A DNA stretch of 64,000 bases from NCBI RefSeq assembly GCF_012395185.1, contig NZ_JAAZTU010000003.1, positions 100,568 to 164,567 of the forward strand, given 5' to 3'. The translations under genes and the position numbers were made by a program. The notes under the pieces were generated by a model that worked only from the letters and a program-made list of their open reading frames with translations, made no database searches and was not told the origin of the DNA. This stretch comes from Vibrio aestuarianus. Lineage in GTDB: Bacteria; Pseudomonadota; Gammaproteobacteria; Enterobacterales; Vibrionaceae. Position 1 is the stretch's first letter, and the number at the start of each line of letters is the position of its first letter. Below, piece by piece: positions 8,716 through 17,313 of this stretch.

Positions 8716-10185
8716 ATGTCGATTTGGGATGAGGTAAAGCTACACAATCGTTACGGTCAGTTACCCACCGCTTTTTATTCTAAGGTTGATCCTACGCCAT
8801 TAAAAAATGTGCGTTGGGTGGCTTGGAATAAACAGCTAGCTTCGTTTTTGTCTTTACCAGAGTCGGCTAACGATGAGTTATTAGTCAGTTTATCGGGTCA
8901 AGCACTTCCTTCTCAATTTAAACCGCTTGCCATGAAATATGCTGGCCACCAGTTTGGAGTGTACAACCCTGAACTGGGTGACGGGCGCGGTTTACTGCTT
9001 GCTGAAATTGAAAGTCACTCAGGGGAGGTCTTTGATCTCCATCTTAAAGGAGCAGGGTTAACACCTTATTCTCGAATGGGCGATGGCCGAGCAGTGCTGC
9101 GTTCAACCATTCGTGAATATTTGTGTAGTGAGGCAATGGCAGGTTTAGGAATTGCCACCACCCGAGCACTAGCTATGATGAGCAGTGATACGCCAGTTTA
9201 TAGAGAACAACAAGAACAAGGTGCTCTGTTGGTGAGAGTGGCACAAAGCCATATCCGCTTTGGTCATTTTGAGCATTTCTTTTATACCAACCAACTTACG
9301 CAGCAAAAGTTACTCGCCGATAAAGTGATCGAGTGGCACTACCCAGACTGCCTCGCTGAAGAAAAACCTTATGCCGTTATGTTTAACCGCATTGTGGAGC
9401 GCACAGCCAAGATGATTGCCGATTGGCAAGCGGTCGGCTTTGCTCATGGTGTGATGAATACCGACAATATGTCGATTCTTGGTCAAACTTTTGATTATGG
9501 CCCTTTTGCATTTTTAGATGATTACGAGCCCAGTTTTATTAGTAACCATTCTGACTATCAGGGGCGTTATGCGTTTGATCAGCAGCCTAGAATTGCCTTG
9601 TGGAATTTGTCGGCGTTAGCACATGCGCTTTCTCCATTGGTTGAGCGTGCTGATCTTGAAGCCGCTCTTACACAGTTTGAAAGACAACTTGGGCGTTATT
9701 TTAGCCAGCACATGCGCCATAAACTTGGCTTACTGACACAACAAACCGGCGATTCTGCTTTGTTTGAGCATATGTTCGAGCTGCTAACTAAAAACCATAC
9801 CGATTACACACGATTTTTTAGGCAATTATCTAACCTAGATACTCAAGGATCTCAAGCGGTTATTGATCTATTCCTTGACAGGGGGGAGGCCAAAATTTGG
9901 CTCGATCACTATCTAGAACGTTGTCATTTAGAAACGGATCGGTTTGGAAATTTGACCTCGCTTGAGGCGCGCTGTGAAGCAATGCGAAAAGTGAACCCTA
10001 AGTATGTTTTACGTAATTACCTTGCTCAGCAAGCTATCGATAAAGCGCAACAGGGTGATTATCAAGAAGTGCAACGTTTGGCACAACTACTGGCTCACCC
10101 TTTTGATGAGCAACCTGAAAACGATCACTATGCGCAACTTCCACCACAATGGGGGAAAAAATTAACGATCAGCTGTTCCTCATAA
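8716..10185 (+). CDS. selO: Protein adenylyltransferase SelO (YdiU family)
   Basis: A pseudokinase-fold enzyme that transfers AMP from ATP to Ser, Thr or Tyr of target proteins, linked in E. coli to redox homeostasis. The start chosen is ATG 8716 ([17 protein letters not shown]), with AAAGGA 6 bp upstream; the frame is open back to 8659 but the extra residues are unlike the family. This gives 489 residues against 478 in E. coli. Conserved segments include [44 protein letters not shown] and [10 protein letters not shown], covering the nucleotide- and metal-binding Asn/Asp residues. The protein ends ISCSS: the Cys-Ser-Ser tail occupies the place of selenocysteine-Ser-Ser in eukaryotic SelO. Monocistronic. 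Confidence 0.93.
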   Translation: MSIWDEVKLHNRYGQLPTAFYSKVDPTPLKNVRWVAWNKQLASFLSLPESANDELLVSLSGQALPSQFKPLAMKYAGHQFGVYNPELGDGRGLLLAEIESHSGEVFDLHLKGAGLTPYSRMGDGRAVLRSTIREYLCSEAMAGLGIATTRALAMMSSDTPVYREQQEQGALLVRVAQSHIRFGHFEHFFYTNQLTQQKLLADKVIEWHYPDCLAEEKPYAVMFNRIVERTAKMIADWQAVGFAHGVMNTDNMSILGQTFDYGPFAFLDDYEPSFISNHSDYQGRYAFDQQPRIALWNLSALAHALSPLVERADLEAALTQFERQLGRYFSQHMRHKLGLLTQQTGDSALFEHMFELLTKNHTDYTRFFRQLSNLDTQGSQAVIDLFLDRGEAKIWLDHYLERCHLETDRFGNLTSLEARCEAMRKVNPKYVLRNYLAQQAIDKAQQGDYQEVQRLAQLLAHPFDEQPENDHYAQLPPQWGKKLTISCSS

Positions 10186-10320
10186 CCATTCCAATTTGTG
10201 ATCTTCATCCAGTTTGAATTCAAATTTTACATAAATATCAATAATCAAAAAAACGGTCGATCGATACACTGTGGCGATTAGTGGTAAAAAATAAAGTTGT
10301 GCTAAAGGCGGGAAAAGGGT

Positions 10321-11052
10321 ATGCAGTCAAGAACGCGCATTGTTGTAGTAGATGATGATAAGGAAATTCGTGAACTACTCGACGAATATCTGACCAAATC
10401 GGGCTATGAAATTATTACGCTCGCTGATGGTGTGGCATTGCTGTCTTATTTAGAGCAAAACACGTACCCAGATCTTATCCTGCTTGATGTGATGATGCCG
10501 GGTGACGACGGTTTTACGCTATGTCAAAAAATTCGTCGCAATTCAAATGTGCCAATCATTATGCTAACAGCGGTTTCCGATGAAACCGATCAAATCATTG
10601 GTTTGGAGATTGGGGCTGATGATTATGTCGCGAAACCTTTTAGTCCGCGTCAGTTGATGGCTCGTATCAAAGCGCTGCTTCGTCGAGTGCAAGTTTCTGA
10701 CGATAAGCCTACCGATAGTGCGTCTACCAAGCAGATTACTTTTGGCGATTGGCAACTTGATACCTTGTCGCATCGCATCATGCATCTTGAACGTGATGAA
10801 GGACATGATCTTTCAGGCAGCGATTTTGCCTTATTGATGCTCTTTTTAACCCACCCTAATGAAGTGCTGGATCGTGACACTATTTCGCACGCAACGCGTG
10901 GACGCGAAGCTTTGCCTTATGAGCGTGGTATTGACGTTCAACTGAGTCGCTTGCGACAACGACTAGGCGATAGCGCTAAATATCCTCACTATATAAAAAC
11001 GATGCGTGGTAATGGTTATATTCTCTCGGTTCCGGTCACGTATGGTAGTTAA
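10321..11052 (+). CDS. OmpR-family response regulator, GltR-like
   Basis: A 243-residue response regulator with an N-terminal receiver domain (acidic pocket DDD 11-13, phospho-acceptor Asp56 in LLDVMMPG, Lys in VAKPF) and a C-terminal OmpR/PhoB winged helix (about 140-240, ending IKTMRGNGYILSVP). The stop is 3 bp before the kinase ATG at 11056, so the two form one operon, followed by a sugar-binding protein. The order regulator-kinase-sugar-binding protein recalls the Pseudomonas gltR-gtrS-gtsA glucose locus, but here no ABC permease or ATPase follows. Regulation of a carbohydrate uptake or utilisation gene is inferred. Confidence 0.88.
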   Translation: MQSRTRIVVVDDDKEIRELLDEYLTKSGYEIITLADGVALLSYLEQNTYPDLILLDVMMPGDDGFTLCQKIRRNSNVPIIMLTAVSDETDQIIGLEIGADDYVAKPFSPRQLMARIKALLRRVQVSDDKPTDSASTKQITFGDWQLDTLSHRIMHLERDEGHDLSGSDFALLMLFLTHPNEVLDRDTISHATRGREALPYERGIDVQLSRLRQRLGDSAKYPHYIKTMRGNGYILSVPVTYGS

Positions 11053-11055
11053 ACG

Positions 11056-12510
11056 ATGCCATTGACGCCTTTATTTTCGCGACTTAAACCCAATTCTTTA
11101 GTTTCTCGCACACTACTACTGACGCTGTTAGCGGTGGTGATTGCACAAGGGATCGCCACAGCCATTTGGTACAGCCAATCGAAACAGAAAGAACTCGAGG
11201 GAATACACTCGGTATCATCTAGTATGGCGGGTATGTTTGCTTCTACAGTGACATTTTTTCAGTCGCTGCCAGTGAAATACCGTCATATCGTACTCGACCA
11301 AATTCGTAATATGGGTGGCACGCGATTTTTTGTCTCTTTCAATAAAGAGGCGTTGTTGGTGGAGCCGATTGAAGAGACGCGCTTAAAGCGAGCTTCGGTT
11401 GATGCTGTCACTGAGGTTCTCATGCAAAAATTAAACAATGTCGCTAGCATTCAAGTGGAATTTACCAAGCCTGAGCACCTACGTTTATTGAAAAATGACA
11501 TTTTACTTAGTGATTTACCAAAGTCCTGGGCATACCATACGTTAACACTGGAACCTCTTAATCCACCTATTTTGGTGGTGCAAATTGAGCTTTCAAGCCA
11601 TGAGTGGATCTACGTTGCCGCCTTGTTGCCCGCACCGTACGTGAAGTTAGACGATACGATTTTAGGTAAGGAGCAAATGTTATTTTTGTTCTTTTCCACC
11701 ACCATATTGCTGCTACTCACTTACTTATTAATGCGCCGCCAAGTTAGGCCGTTGAAAAATCTCGCTAAGGCCGCTAATGAAATGAGCATGGATATTGCCC
11801 AACGTCCTTTACGTGAAGAGGGCGCAACGGAGTTGATCACGGCCACGCAAGCCTTTAATCGAATGCAGCAACGTATTCGCCGTTATATTGCTGATAGGGA
11901 GCATCTGTTCTCTGCCATTTCTCATGATTTAAAAACGCCCATCACCCGTTTACGGCTAAGAGCTGAATTGCTCGACAGCGATATAAAACGTGAGAAGTTT
12001 AACCGTGATCTGGACGAGTTAGAGATGATGGTCAAAGGGGCATTACAGTGCGTACGCGATACCGATTTGCATGAGAATAATGCCAGCATTGATCTCAATG
12101 AGATGATTATCACTATCGCTGAGGGCTATAACTTATCTCAATCTGTGGTGCACTTCTCTCCGATTGAGATCGCTCCTGTTATCGCAAAGCCGCTGGCTAT
12201 CAAGCGCGTGTTAACCAATTTAATCGGTAACGGTGTTAAATATGGTCAGCAGGTGTGGGTTAAGTTGGAAGAAACACCAGAATGGGTGGTAGTGACAATC
12301 CAAGACAAAGGCCCGGGTATTCCGGCTGATAAATTGGAGGCGGTATTTGAACCTTATTTTCGCTTGGCCGATGATGATCAAGGACACGGCTTAGGGTTGG
12401 GTATCTGCCGCAGTATTTTACATGGACACGGTGGTGATATTATTTTGCGCAACCCAGCGCACGGTGGGTTGGAAGTGCAAGTGTTTATCCCGCCTATGCT
12501 TGAAGTGTGA
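11056..12510 (+). CDS. Membrane sensor histidine kinase, GtrS-like
   Basis: A 484-residue inner-membrane kinase. Segment order: TM1 (about 18-38), a periplasmic sensor domain (about 40-205), TM2 (about 206-226), HAMP (about 227-280), dimerisation/phospho-acceptor helix with His290 in SAISHDLKTPITRLR, and an ATPase domain with N-box NLIGNGVKYG, G1 DKGPGIP and G2 GHGLGLGI. It starts 3 bp after the response regulator and is the evident partner. The next gene encodes a periplasmic sugar-binding protein, which could present ligand to the sensor domain. The ligand itself cannot be read from sequence. Confidence 0.9.
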   Translation: MPLTPLFSRLKPNSLVSRTLLLTLLAVVIAQGIATAIWYSQSKQKELEGIHSVSSSMAGMFASTVTFFQSLPVKYRHIVLDQIRNMGGTRFFVSFNKEALLVEPIEETRLKRASVDAVTEVLMQKLNNVASIQVEFTKPEHLRLLKNDILLSDLPKSWAYHTLTLEPLNPPILVVQIELSSHEWIYVAALLPAPYVKLDDTILGKEQMLFLFFSTTILLLLTYLLMRRQVRPLKNLAKAANEMSMDIAQRPLREEGATELITATQAFNRMQQRIRRYIADREHLFSAISHDLKTPITRLRLRAELLDSDIKREKFNRDLDELEMMVKGALQCVRDTDLHENNASIDLNEMIITIAEGYNLSQSVVHFSPIEIAPVIAKPLAIKRVLTNLIGNGVKYGQQVWVKLEETPEWVVVTIQDKGPGIPADKLEAVFEPYFRLADDDQGHGLGLGICRSILHGHGGDIILRNPAHGGLEVQVFIPPMLEV

Positions 12511-12551
12511 TCTAGGATGCCAGACAATTTCTTTTTAGCGCAAAGCAAACG

Positions 12552-13826
12552 ATGGGCGTCGATATGAGTACCAACACGAGGTTATCTATCAAAAAAATAC
12601 TCTTGGTTTTATCGTTGCTGTTCACTGCATCGGCTGATGCCGCTGATGTTGAAGTTCTTCACTGGTGGACTGCTAATGGAGAAGTTGAGTCGATTGATGT
12701 ACTAAAAGAGATGCTAGAAGAGCAAGGTCACAGTTGGAGGGATTTTGCGGTGGCTGGTGGTGGTGGAGAAAGCGCGATGACCGTGCTAAAAACCCGCGCC
12801 GTTTCGGGTAACCCACCCTCTGCTGCGCAAATTAAAGGGCGTGATATTCAAGAGTGGGCAGGGCTTGGTTTTCTGACCAATTTGAATGATGTTGCCAAAC
12901 AAGGCCATTGGGATGATGTTCTTCCGCCCGTAGTATCCGAGATCATGAAATGGCATGGCCAGTATGTTGCTGTCCCAGTGAATATTCATCGTGTAAATTG
13001 GCTATGGGTCAACCTTGCACTATTGGATAAATTCGGTCTGAAAGTACCTACTAGCTTGGATGAGTTTTTTGCAGTCGGCGATATACTTAAGGCCGCAGGC
13101 TTTATTCCACTTGCTCATGGTGGTCAACCGTGGCAAGACGCAACCTTGTTTGAAGTCATTGCTTTAGACGTATTGGGTCCTAAAGGCTACCAGCAGGCAT
13201 TTGTTAATCTGGATATGGATGTGCTATCGAGTGATAAAATGGTCGAGGTGTTCAGCAAATTCCAAAAAATGCATGATTATATCGACGTTAATGCTCCCGG
13301 TAGAGACTGGAACGTAGCAACATCGATGGTGATAGGTGGTCAAGCTGCGATGCAGATCATGGGGGATTGGGCCAAAGGTGAATTTACCGCTGCCGGTAAA
13401 GTTGCAGGTAAAGATTACCTTTGTGTTGCAGCACCCGGTACGGAAGGGCAGTTCATTCATAATATCGACAGTTTTGCCTTTTATGAGTTAAGCGACACCG
13501 AAAATAAGCAAGCGCAACAAGCATTGGCAACGACGATTCTTGCTCCTCAGTTCCAAGAGATATTTAATCTCAAAAAAGGCTCCATTCCTGTGCGAGTTGA
13601 CGTAGACATGTCTAAGTTTGATGTATGCGCTTTAGATTCAATGAATGCCTTTAAAAACACGGCAGCATCCGCTGGGTTAGTACCTAGCATGGCACACGGC
13701 ATGTCAACGACCAGCTACGTGCAAAGTGCAATGTTTGATGTAGTTACTGACTTCTTTAACGACAGCCATGCTGATCCTAAACAGGCTGCGCGTAAGTTAG
13801 CCAAAGCAGTAAAAGCGGCGATGTAA
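12552..13826 (+). CDS. Periplasmic sugar-binding protein (ABC family 1), orphan
   Basis: A 424-residue extracellular solute-binding protein of the sugar type (family 1, MalE/UgpB-like). It has a Sec signal peptide (hydrophobic [15 protein letters not shown], likely cleaved between ADA and ADVEV) and family landmarks [24 protein letters not shown] and [14 protein letters not shown]. It starts 42 bp after the kinase gene and no ABC permease or ATPase gene follows (the next gene, 270 bp on, is dctP). Either it feeds a transporter encoded elsewhere or it is an accessory ligand carrier for the adjacent kinase. A second in-frame ATG at 12564 is an equally possible start; neither has a strong ribosome-binding site. 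Confidence 0.88.
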   Translation: MGVDMSTNTRLSIKKILLVLSLLFTASADAADVEVLHWWTANGEVESIDVLKEMLEEQGHSWRDFAVAGGGGESAMTVLKTRAVSGNPPSAAQIKGRDIQEWAGLGFLTNLNDVAKQGHWDDVLPPVVSEIMKWHGQYVAVPVNIHRVNWLWVNLALLDKFGLKVPTSLDEFFAVGDILKAAGFIPLAHGGQPWQDATLFEVIALDVLGPKGYQQAFVNLDMDVLSSDKMVEVFSKFQKMHDYIDVNAPGRDWNVATSMVIGGQAAMQIMGDWAKGEFTAAGKVAGKDYLCVAAPGTEGQFIHNIDSFAFYELSDTENKQAQQALATTILAPQFQEIFNLKKGSIPVRVDVDMSKFDVCALDSMNAFKNTAASAGLVPSMAHGMSTTSYVQSAMFDVVTDFFNDSHADPKQAARKLAKAVKAAM

Positions 13827-13874
13827 CGTTCGAGGTTGATATCCTCATGCTTTACTTGCTTACCATCTTGCTTA

Positions 13875-13924
13875 GTGTCATTTTCCACCCAAAATGCCGT
13901 TTTATGTGTGTCATTTCCCACCCA
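13875..13924 (+). promoter_or_regulatory. Two 17-bp direct repeats, probable DctD activator sites
   Basis: Two copies of GTGTCATTTYCCACCCA occupy 13875-13891 and 13908-13924 (one mismatch, T/C). They start exactly 33 bp apart, about three helical turns. They lie roughly 125-170 bp upstream of the expected start from the sigma-54 promoter at 14021-14035, the usual distance for enhancer sites of an NtrC-type activator. DctD, encoded at 17314-18654, is the obvious candidate protein. Binding is inferred. Confidence 0.55.
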
Positions 13925-14020
13925 TTGTACCAATAAGTTTTGTAGGACTTTGTCTGTTTACAAACCGCGTAATCGTGGAGAACCTTGTGGTTAAAGGCTT
14001 GTTAAATAAATGTACAAAGT

Positions 14021-14035
14021 TGGCTTGGTAATTGC
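14021..14035 (+). promoter_or_regulatory. Sigma-54 promoter of dctPQM
   Basis: TGGCTTG-GTAA-TTGC matches the -24/-12 consensus TGGCACG-N4-TTGC, with the invariant GG (14022-14023) and GC (14034-14035) at the required spacing. Transcription would start near 14047, 50 bp before the dctP ATG. A sigma-54 promoter agrees with the sigma-54-dependent activator DctD encoded next to the transporter. Confidence 0.8.
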
Positions 14036-14096
14036 CTTGTATAGCCTATACAGCACCCATTGATGGGGCTGATATGTTCACTCAAGGAGAATAATA

Positions 14097-15092
14097 ATGT
14101 TAAAGCCTCTAACCCTTCTTTCTGCCTCAATTCTTACCGTAACGAGTTTTAATGCCGCTGCAAACTGTGACCCTGGTGAAATGGTGATTAAATTCAGCCA
14201 TGTAACCAATACCGATAAACACCCTAAAGGTATCGCAGCTTCATTGCTTGAAGAGCGCGTCAATAAGGAAATGAATGGCAAAGCCTGTATGCAGGTATTT
14301 CCAAACTCGACACTCTATGATGATGACAAAGTGTTAGAAGCTTTGCTCAATGGCGATGTTCAGCTTGCTGCACCTTCTCTTTCTAAATTTGAGAAGTTCA
14401 CCAAAAAGTTCCGCATTTTTGACCTTCCTTTTCTTTTTGATGATGTTGATGCCGTTGACCGTTTCCAAAATTCTGCTGACGGCGAAAAACTGAAAAACTC
14501 AATGGCACGTCGTGGGGTGAAAGGCCTAGAGTTTTGGCATAACGGCATGAAACAGATGTCAGCCAATAAGCCATTGTTGGTCCCTGGGGATGCCAAAGGG
14601 TTGAAATTCCGTGTTCAAGCCTCTGATGTGCTAGTGGCTCAGTTTGAACAACTTGGCGCGAACCCGCAAAAAATGTCTTTTGCTGAAGTATATGGTGGCT
14701 TACAAACCAAAGTTATCGATGGCCAAGAAAATACTTGGTCTAACACTTATGGGAAGAAATTCTTCGAAGTACAAGATGGTATCACAGAGACGAACCACGG
14801 TATTTTGGATTACTTGGTCGTGACCTCAACCAAATGGTGGGACGGTCTACCAACGGATATTCGCGATCAGTTTGCCACCATTCTAAAAGAAGTAACGGAA
14901 ACGCGTAATTCCGAATCAAATCGGGTTGAGCAACAAAACAGACAGTATGTATTAGAAGCGGGCGGCGTTATTCGCACCTTGACCCCAGAACAGCGTCAAG
15001 AGTGGGTTACTGCACTTAAACCCGTATGGAAGAAGTTTGAAAAAGACATCGGTACTGATTTGATTGATGCTGCGTTGGCTTCAAACCAATAA
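14097..15092 (+). CDS. dctP: TRAP transporter C4-dicarboxylate-binding protein DctP
   Basis: A 331-residue periplasmic binding protein that captures C4-dicarboxylates (succinate, fumarate, malate) for the DctQM permease. It has a Sec signal peptide (MLKPLTLLSASILTVTSFNAAA, cleaved near AAA-NCDP). The mature protein carries TRAP-family landmarks IKFSHVTNTDKHPKG, the conserved Arg in LKFRVQASDV, and GGLQTKVIDGQENTWSN. AAGGAG lies 7 bp before the ATG. It is first in the dctPQM operon under the sigma-54 promoter; a hairpin after its stop may keep DctP in excess over the membrane subunits. Confidence 0.95.
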   Translation: MLKPLTLLSASILTVTSFNAAANCDPGEMVIKFSHVTNTDKHPKGIAASLLEERVNKEMNGKACMQVFPNSTLYDDDKVLEALLNGDVQLAAPSLSKFEKFTKKFRIFDLPFLFDDVDAVDRFQNSADGEKLKNSMARRGVKGLEFWHNGMKQMSANKPLLVPGDAKGLKFRVQASDVLVAQFEQLGANPQKMSFAEVYGGLQTKVIDGQENTWSNTYGKKFFEVQDGITETNHGILDYLVVTSTKWWDGLPTDIRDQFATILKEVTETRNSESNRVEQQNRQYVLEAGGVIRTLTPEQRQEWVTALKPVWKKFEKDIGTDLIDAALASNQ

Positions 15093-15102
15093 CGTACCAT
15101 TT

Positions 15103-15124
15103 GCCCCATCAGGAGTGATGGGGC
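15103..15124 (+). terminator. Intercistronic hairpin between dctP and dctQ
   Basis: An 8-bp GC-rich stem (GCCCCATC 15103-15110, GATGGGGC 15117-15124) with a 6-nt loop is followed by TTTCTC. It probably acts as a partial terminator or 3'-end protector, giving more dctP than dctQM transcript. Confidence 0.6.
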
Positions 15125-15215
15125 TTTCTCAATACGCTGCACCTAACTCTACCGCTGGTTTGGAAGTTAAGTAGTACAGCGCTTTGTGTCTATTCCGATA
15201 ATAACTATTAGAGCG

Positions 15216-15911
15216 ATGTATCAAATGGAACACTCTTTTTTCTCTAAAGTCGGCAAATTTACGGATGCTATAGAGGAAATGCTGATTGCATTTTTCCTTG
15301 GCAGTATGACCTTACTCACTTTCGTTAACGTTGTGCTGCGTTATGTGTTTAACGAAAATATTTTATGGGCATTGGAACTGACAGTATTCATGTTTGCTTG
15401 GATGGTGTTAGTGGGCGCTTCCTACGGTGTGAAAAAGCATTTTCATATTGGTGTTGATGTCATTATTAACATGGTTCCTGCCGGTATGCGTAAAGTGTTT
15501 GCTTTGCTTGCTGTTGGCAGTTGTTTAGCCTTCTCTATCTTATTGCTCATTGGTTCGTGGAACTATTGGTATCCCTTTGCGACAGAGCGCGCATGGTATG
15601 AAACAGACGATATTCCGATGCCAGAGATGCTGCAATTTCTCGCAGATTTGATGAATGAAGGCGAACGCTATGAAAAGCTACCACGTTTCATTCCTTATAT
15701 GGCATTGCCGATAGGAATGGCATTGTTAACATTCCGCTTTTTACAAATTGCCTACCAAATTGTGACAGGCAAGCTAGACCGTATGATTGCAGGTCATGAA
15801 GCCGAAGAAGATTTAGAAGCGCTGAAAGCCGAAATGGCGCAAGCCGCTGACGATATGGCCGAACCATTTCGTCAACCTACCGCCTCGAACGACAGCAGCA
15901 AGGAGCGCTAA
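15216..15911 (+). CDS. dctQ: TRAP transporter small permease subunit DctQ
   Basis: The four-span small membrane subunit of the C4-dicarboxylate TRAP transporter. Hydrophobic segments include FLGSMTLLTFVNVVLRYVF, ALELTVFMFAWMVLVGASYG and MRKVFALLAVGSCLAFSILLL, with the typical family phrase NENILWALELTVFMFAWMVL. A GTG at 15186 extends the frame by 10 residues, but ATG 15216 (MYQMEHSFF) or ATG 15225 is a more natural start; 15216 is used here (231 residues). The C-terminal 50 residues are acidic and polar. The stop is 3 bp before the dctM ATG. Confidence 0.92.
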   Translation: MYQMEHSFFSKVGKFTDAIEEMLIAFFLGSMTLLTFVNVVLRYVFNENILWALELTVFMFAWMVLVGASYGVKKHFHIGVDVIINMVPAGMRKVFALLAVGSCLAFSILLLIGSWNYWYPFATERAWYETDDIPMPEMLQFLADLMNEGERYEKLPRFIPYMALPIGMALLTFRFLQIAYQIVTGKLDRMIAGHEAEEDLEALKAEMAQAADDMAEPFRQPTASNDSSKER

Positions 15912-15914
15912 TTC

Positions 15915-17276
15915 ATGGAAATTTTACTACTGTTTGTGATGGTGATCGGTTTTATGCTGGTGGGTGTACCCATTGCTATTTCACTTGGCTTATCGAGTAT
16001 TCTTTTTCTTTTGTGGCACTCAGATACGTCGTTAGCATCTGTGGCTCAAACCTTATTTAATGCCTTTGAAGGGCACTACACCTTACTGGCGATTCCATTT
16101 TTCATTTTAGCCTCCAGTTTTATGTCTACAGGCGGTGTTGCAAAACGCATTATCCGCTTTGCAATTGCGATGGTAGGTTGGTTTCGCGGTGGTTTGGCGA
16201 TTGCCTCTGTTGTGGCATGTATGATGTTCGCTGCGTTGTCTGGGTCATCACCTGCTACGGTGGTCGCTATTGGTAGTATTGTTATCGCTGGTATGGTGAA
16301 AAATGGGTATACCAAAGAGTTTGCCGCTGGTGTTATTTGTAATGCGGGGACGCTCGGAATTTTGATCCCTCCGTCGATCGTTATGGTTGTTTATGCGGCG
16401 GCCACGGACGTATCGGTTGGGCGAATGTTCTTAGGGGGAGTGATCCCTGGGTTGCTTGCCGGGCTGATGTTAATTATTGCCATTTATATCTTTGCCCGTG
16501 TGAAAAATTTGCCCAAGCAGCCATTTGTTGGTTGGAAAGAAGCGATGTCGGCTGCTAAAGAAGCTAGCTGGGGGCTGCTACTTGTGGTCATTATTCTTGG
16601 TGGTATTTATGGCGGAATATTTACACCTACAGAAGCGGCAGCCGTTGCCGCGGTTTATTCATTTTTGATCGCTAACTTTATTTACAAAGATATGGGCCCA
16701 TTTGCAGATAAAGAAAACACTAAGCCTGCGGTTGTCAAAGTGGTACAAGCCTTTTTTCATAAAGACACCAAGGCGACCCTGTTTGATGCAGGTAAACTGA
16801 CCATAATGTTGCTGTTTATCATTGCCAATGCCTTGATATTAAAACATGTATTAACTGAAGAGCGCATCCCACAAATTATCGCAGAATCGATGTTGTCGGC
16901 AGGGCTTGGTCCAATTACCTTCCTCATCGTTGTGAACGTACTGCTGTTGTTAGGTGGTCAGTTTATGGAGCCGTCAGGTTTGCTGATTATCGTCGCTCCA
17001 CTGGTCTTCCCTATTGCTATTGCGTTGGGAATTGACCCAATTCATCTCGGTATCATTATGGTGGTTAACATGGAAATCGGCATGATAACGCCACCTGTGG
17101 GCTTAAACCTATTTGTCACCGCAGGGGTCGCCAAAATGTCGATGATGAGTGTGGTGAAAGCGGCATTACCATGGGTTGCTATTATGTTCTTATTCCTAAT
17201 TATCGTTACTTATGTGCCATGGGTCTCAACCTGGTTACCGACCACGCTGATGGGGCCGGAAATCATTACCAAATAA
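15915..17276 (+). CDS. dctM: TRAP transporter large permease subunit DctM
   Basis: A 453-residue large integral subunit, the sodium-coupled translocating component, with about twelve hydrophobic segments. Family landmarks include AIPFFILASSFMSTGGVAKR, AALSGSSPATVVAIGS, GTLGILIPPSIVMVVYA, TPTEAAAVAAVY and MEIGMITPPVGLNLFV. The start ATG is 3 bp after the dctQ stop, implying tight coupling. A canonical terminator follows. With DctP and DctQ it imports C4-dicarboxylates into the cytoplasm. Confidence 0.95.
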   Translation: MEILLLFVMVIGFMLVGVPIAISLGLSSILFLLWHSDTSLASVAQTLFNAFEGHYTLLAIPFFILASSFMSTGGVAKRIIRFAIAMVGWFRGGLAIASVVACMMFAALSGSSPATVVAIGSIVIAGMVKNGYTKEFAAGVICNAGTLGILIPPSIVMVVYAAATDVSVGRMFLGGVIPGLLAGLMLIIAIYIFARVKNLPKQPFVGWKEAMSAAKEASWGLLLVVIILGGIYGGIFTPTEAAAVAAVYSFLIANFIYKDMGPFADKENTKPAVVKVVQAFFHKDTKATLFDAGKLTIMLLFIIANALILKHVLTEERIPQIIAESMLSAGLGPITFLIVVNVLLLLGGQFMEPSGLLIIVAPLVFPIAIALGIDPIHLGIIMVVNMEIGMITPPVGLNLFVTAGVAKMSMMSVVKAALPWVAIMFLFLIIVTYVPWVSTWLPTTLMGPEIITK

Positions 17277-17282
17277 AATTCA

Positions 17283-17308
17283 ATGCCCAGCGACGCTGGG
17301 CATTTTTA
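17283..17308 (+). terminator. Rho-independent terminator of dctPQM
   Basis: A 9-bp stem (17283-17291 with 17295-17303) and 3-nt loop are followed by TTTTT, 6 bp after the dctM stop codon. It lies between convergent dctM and dctD and may serve both strands weakly. Confidence 0.88.
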
Positions 17309-17313
17309 TGGTA

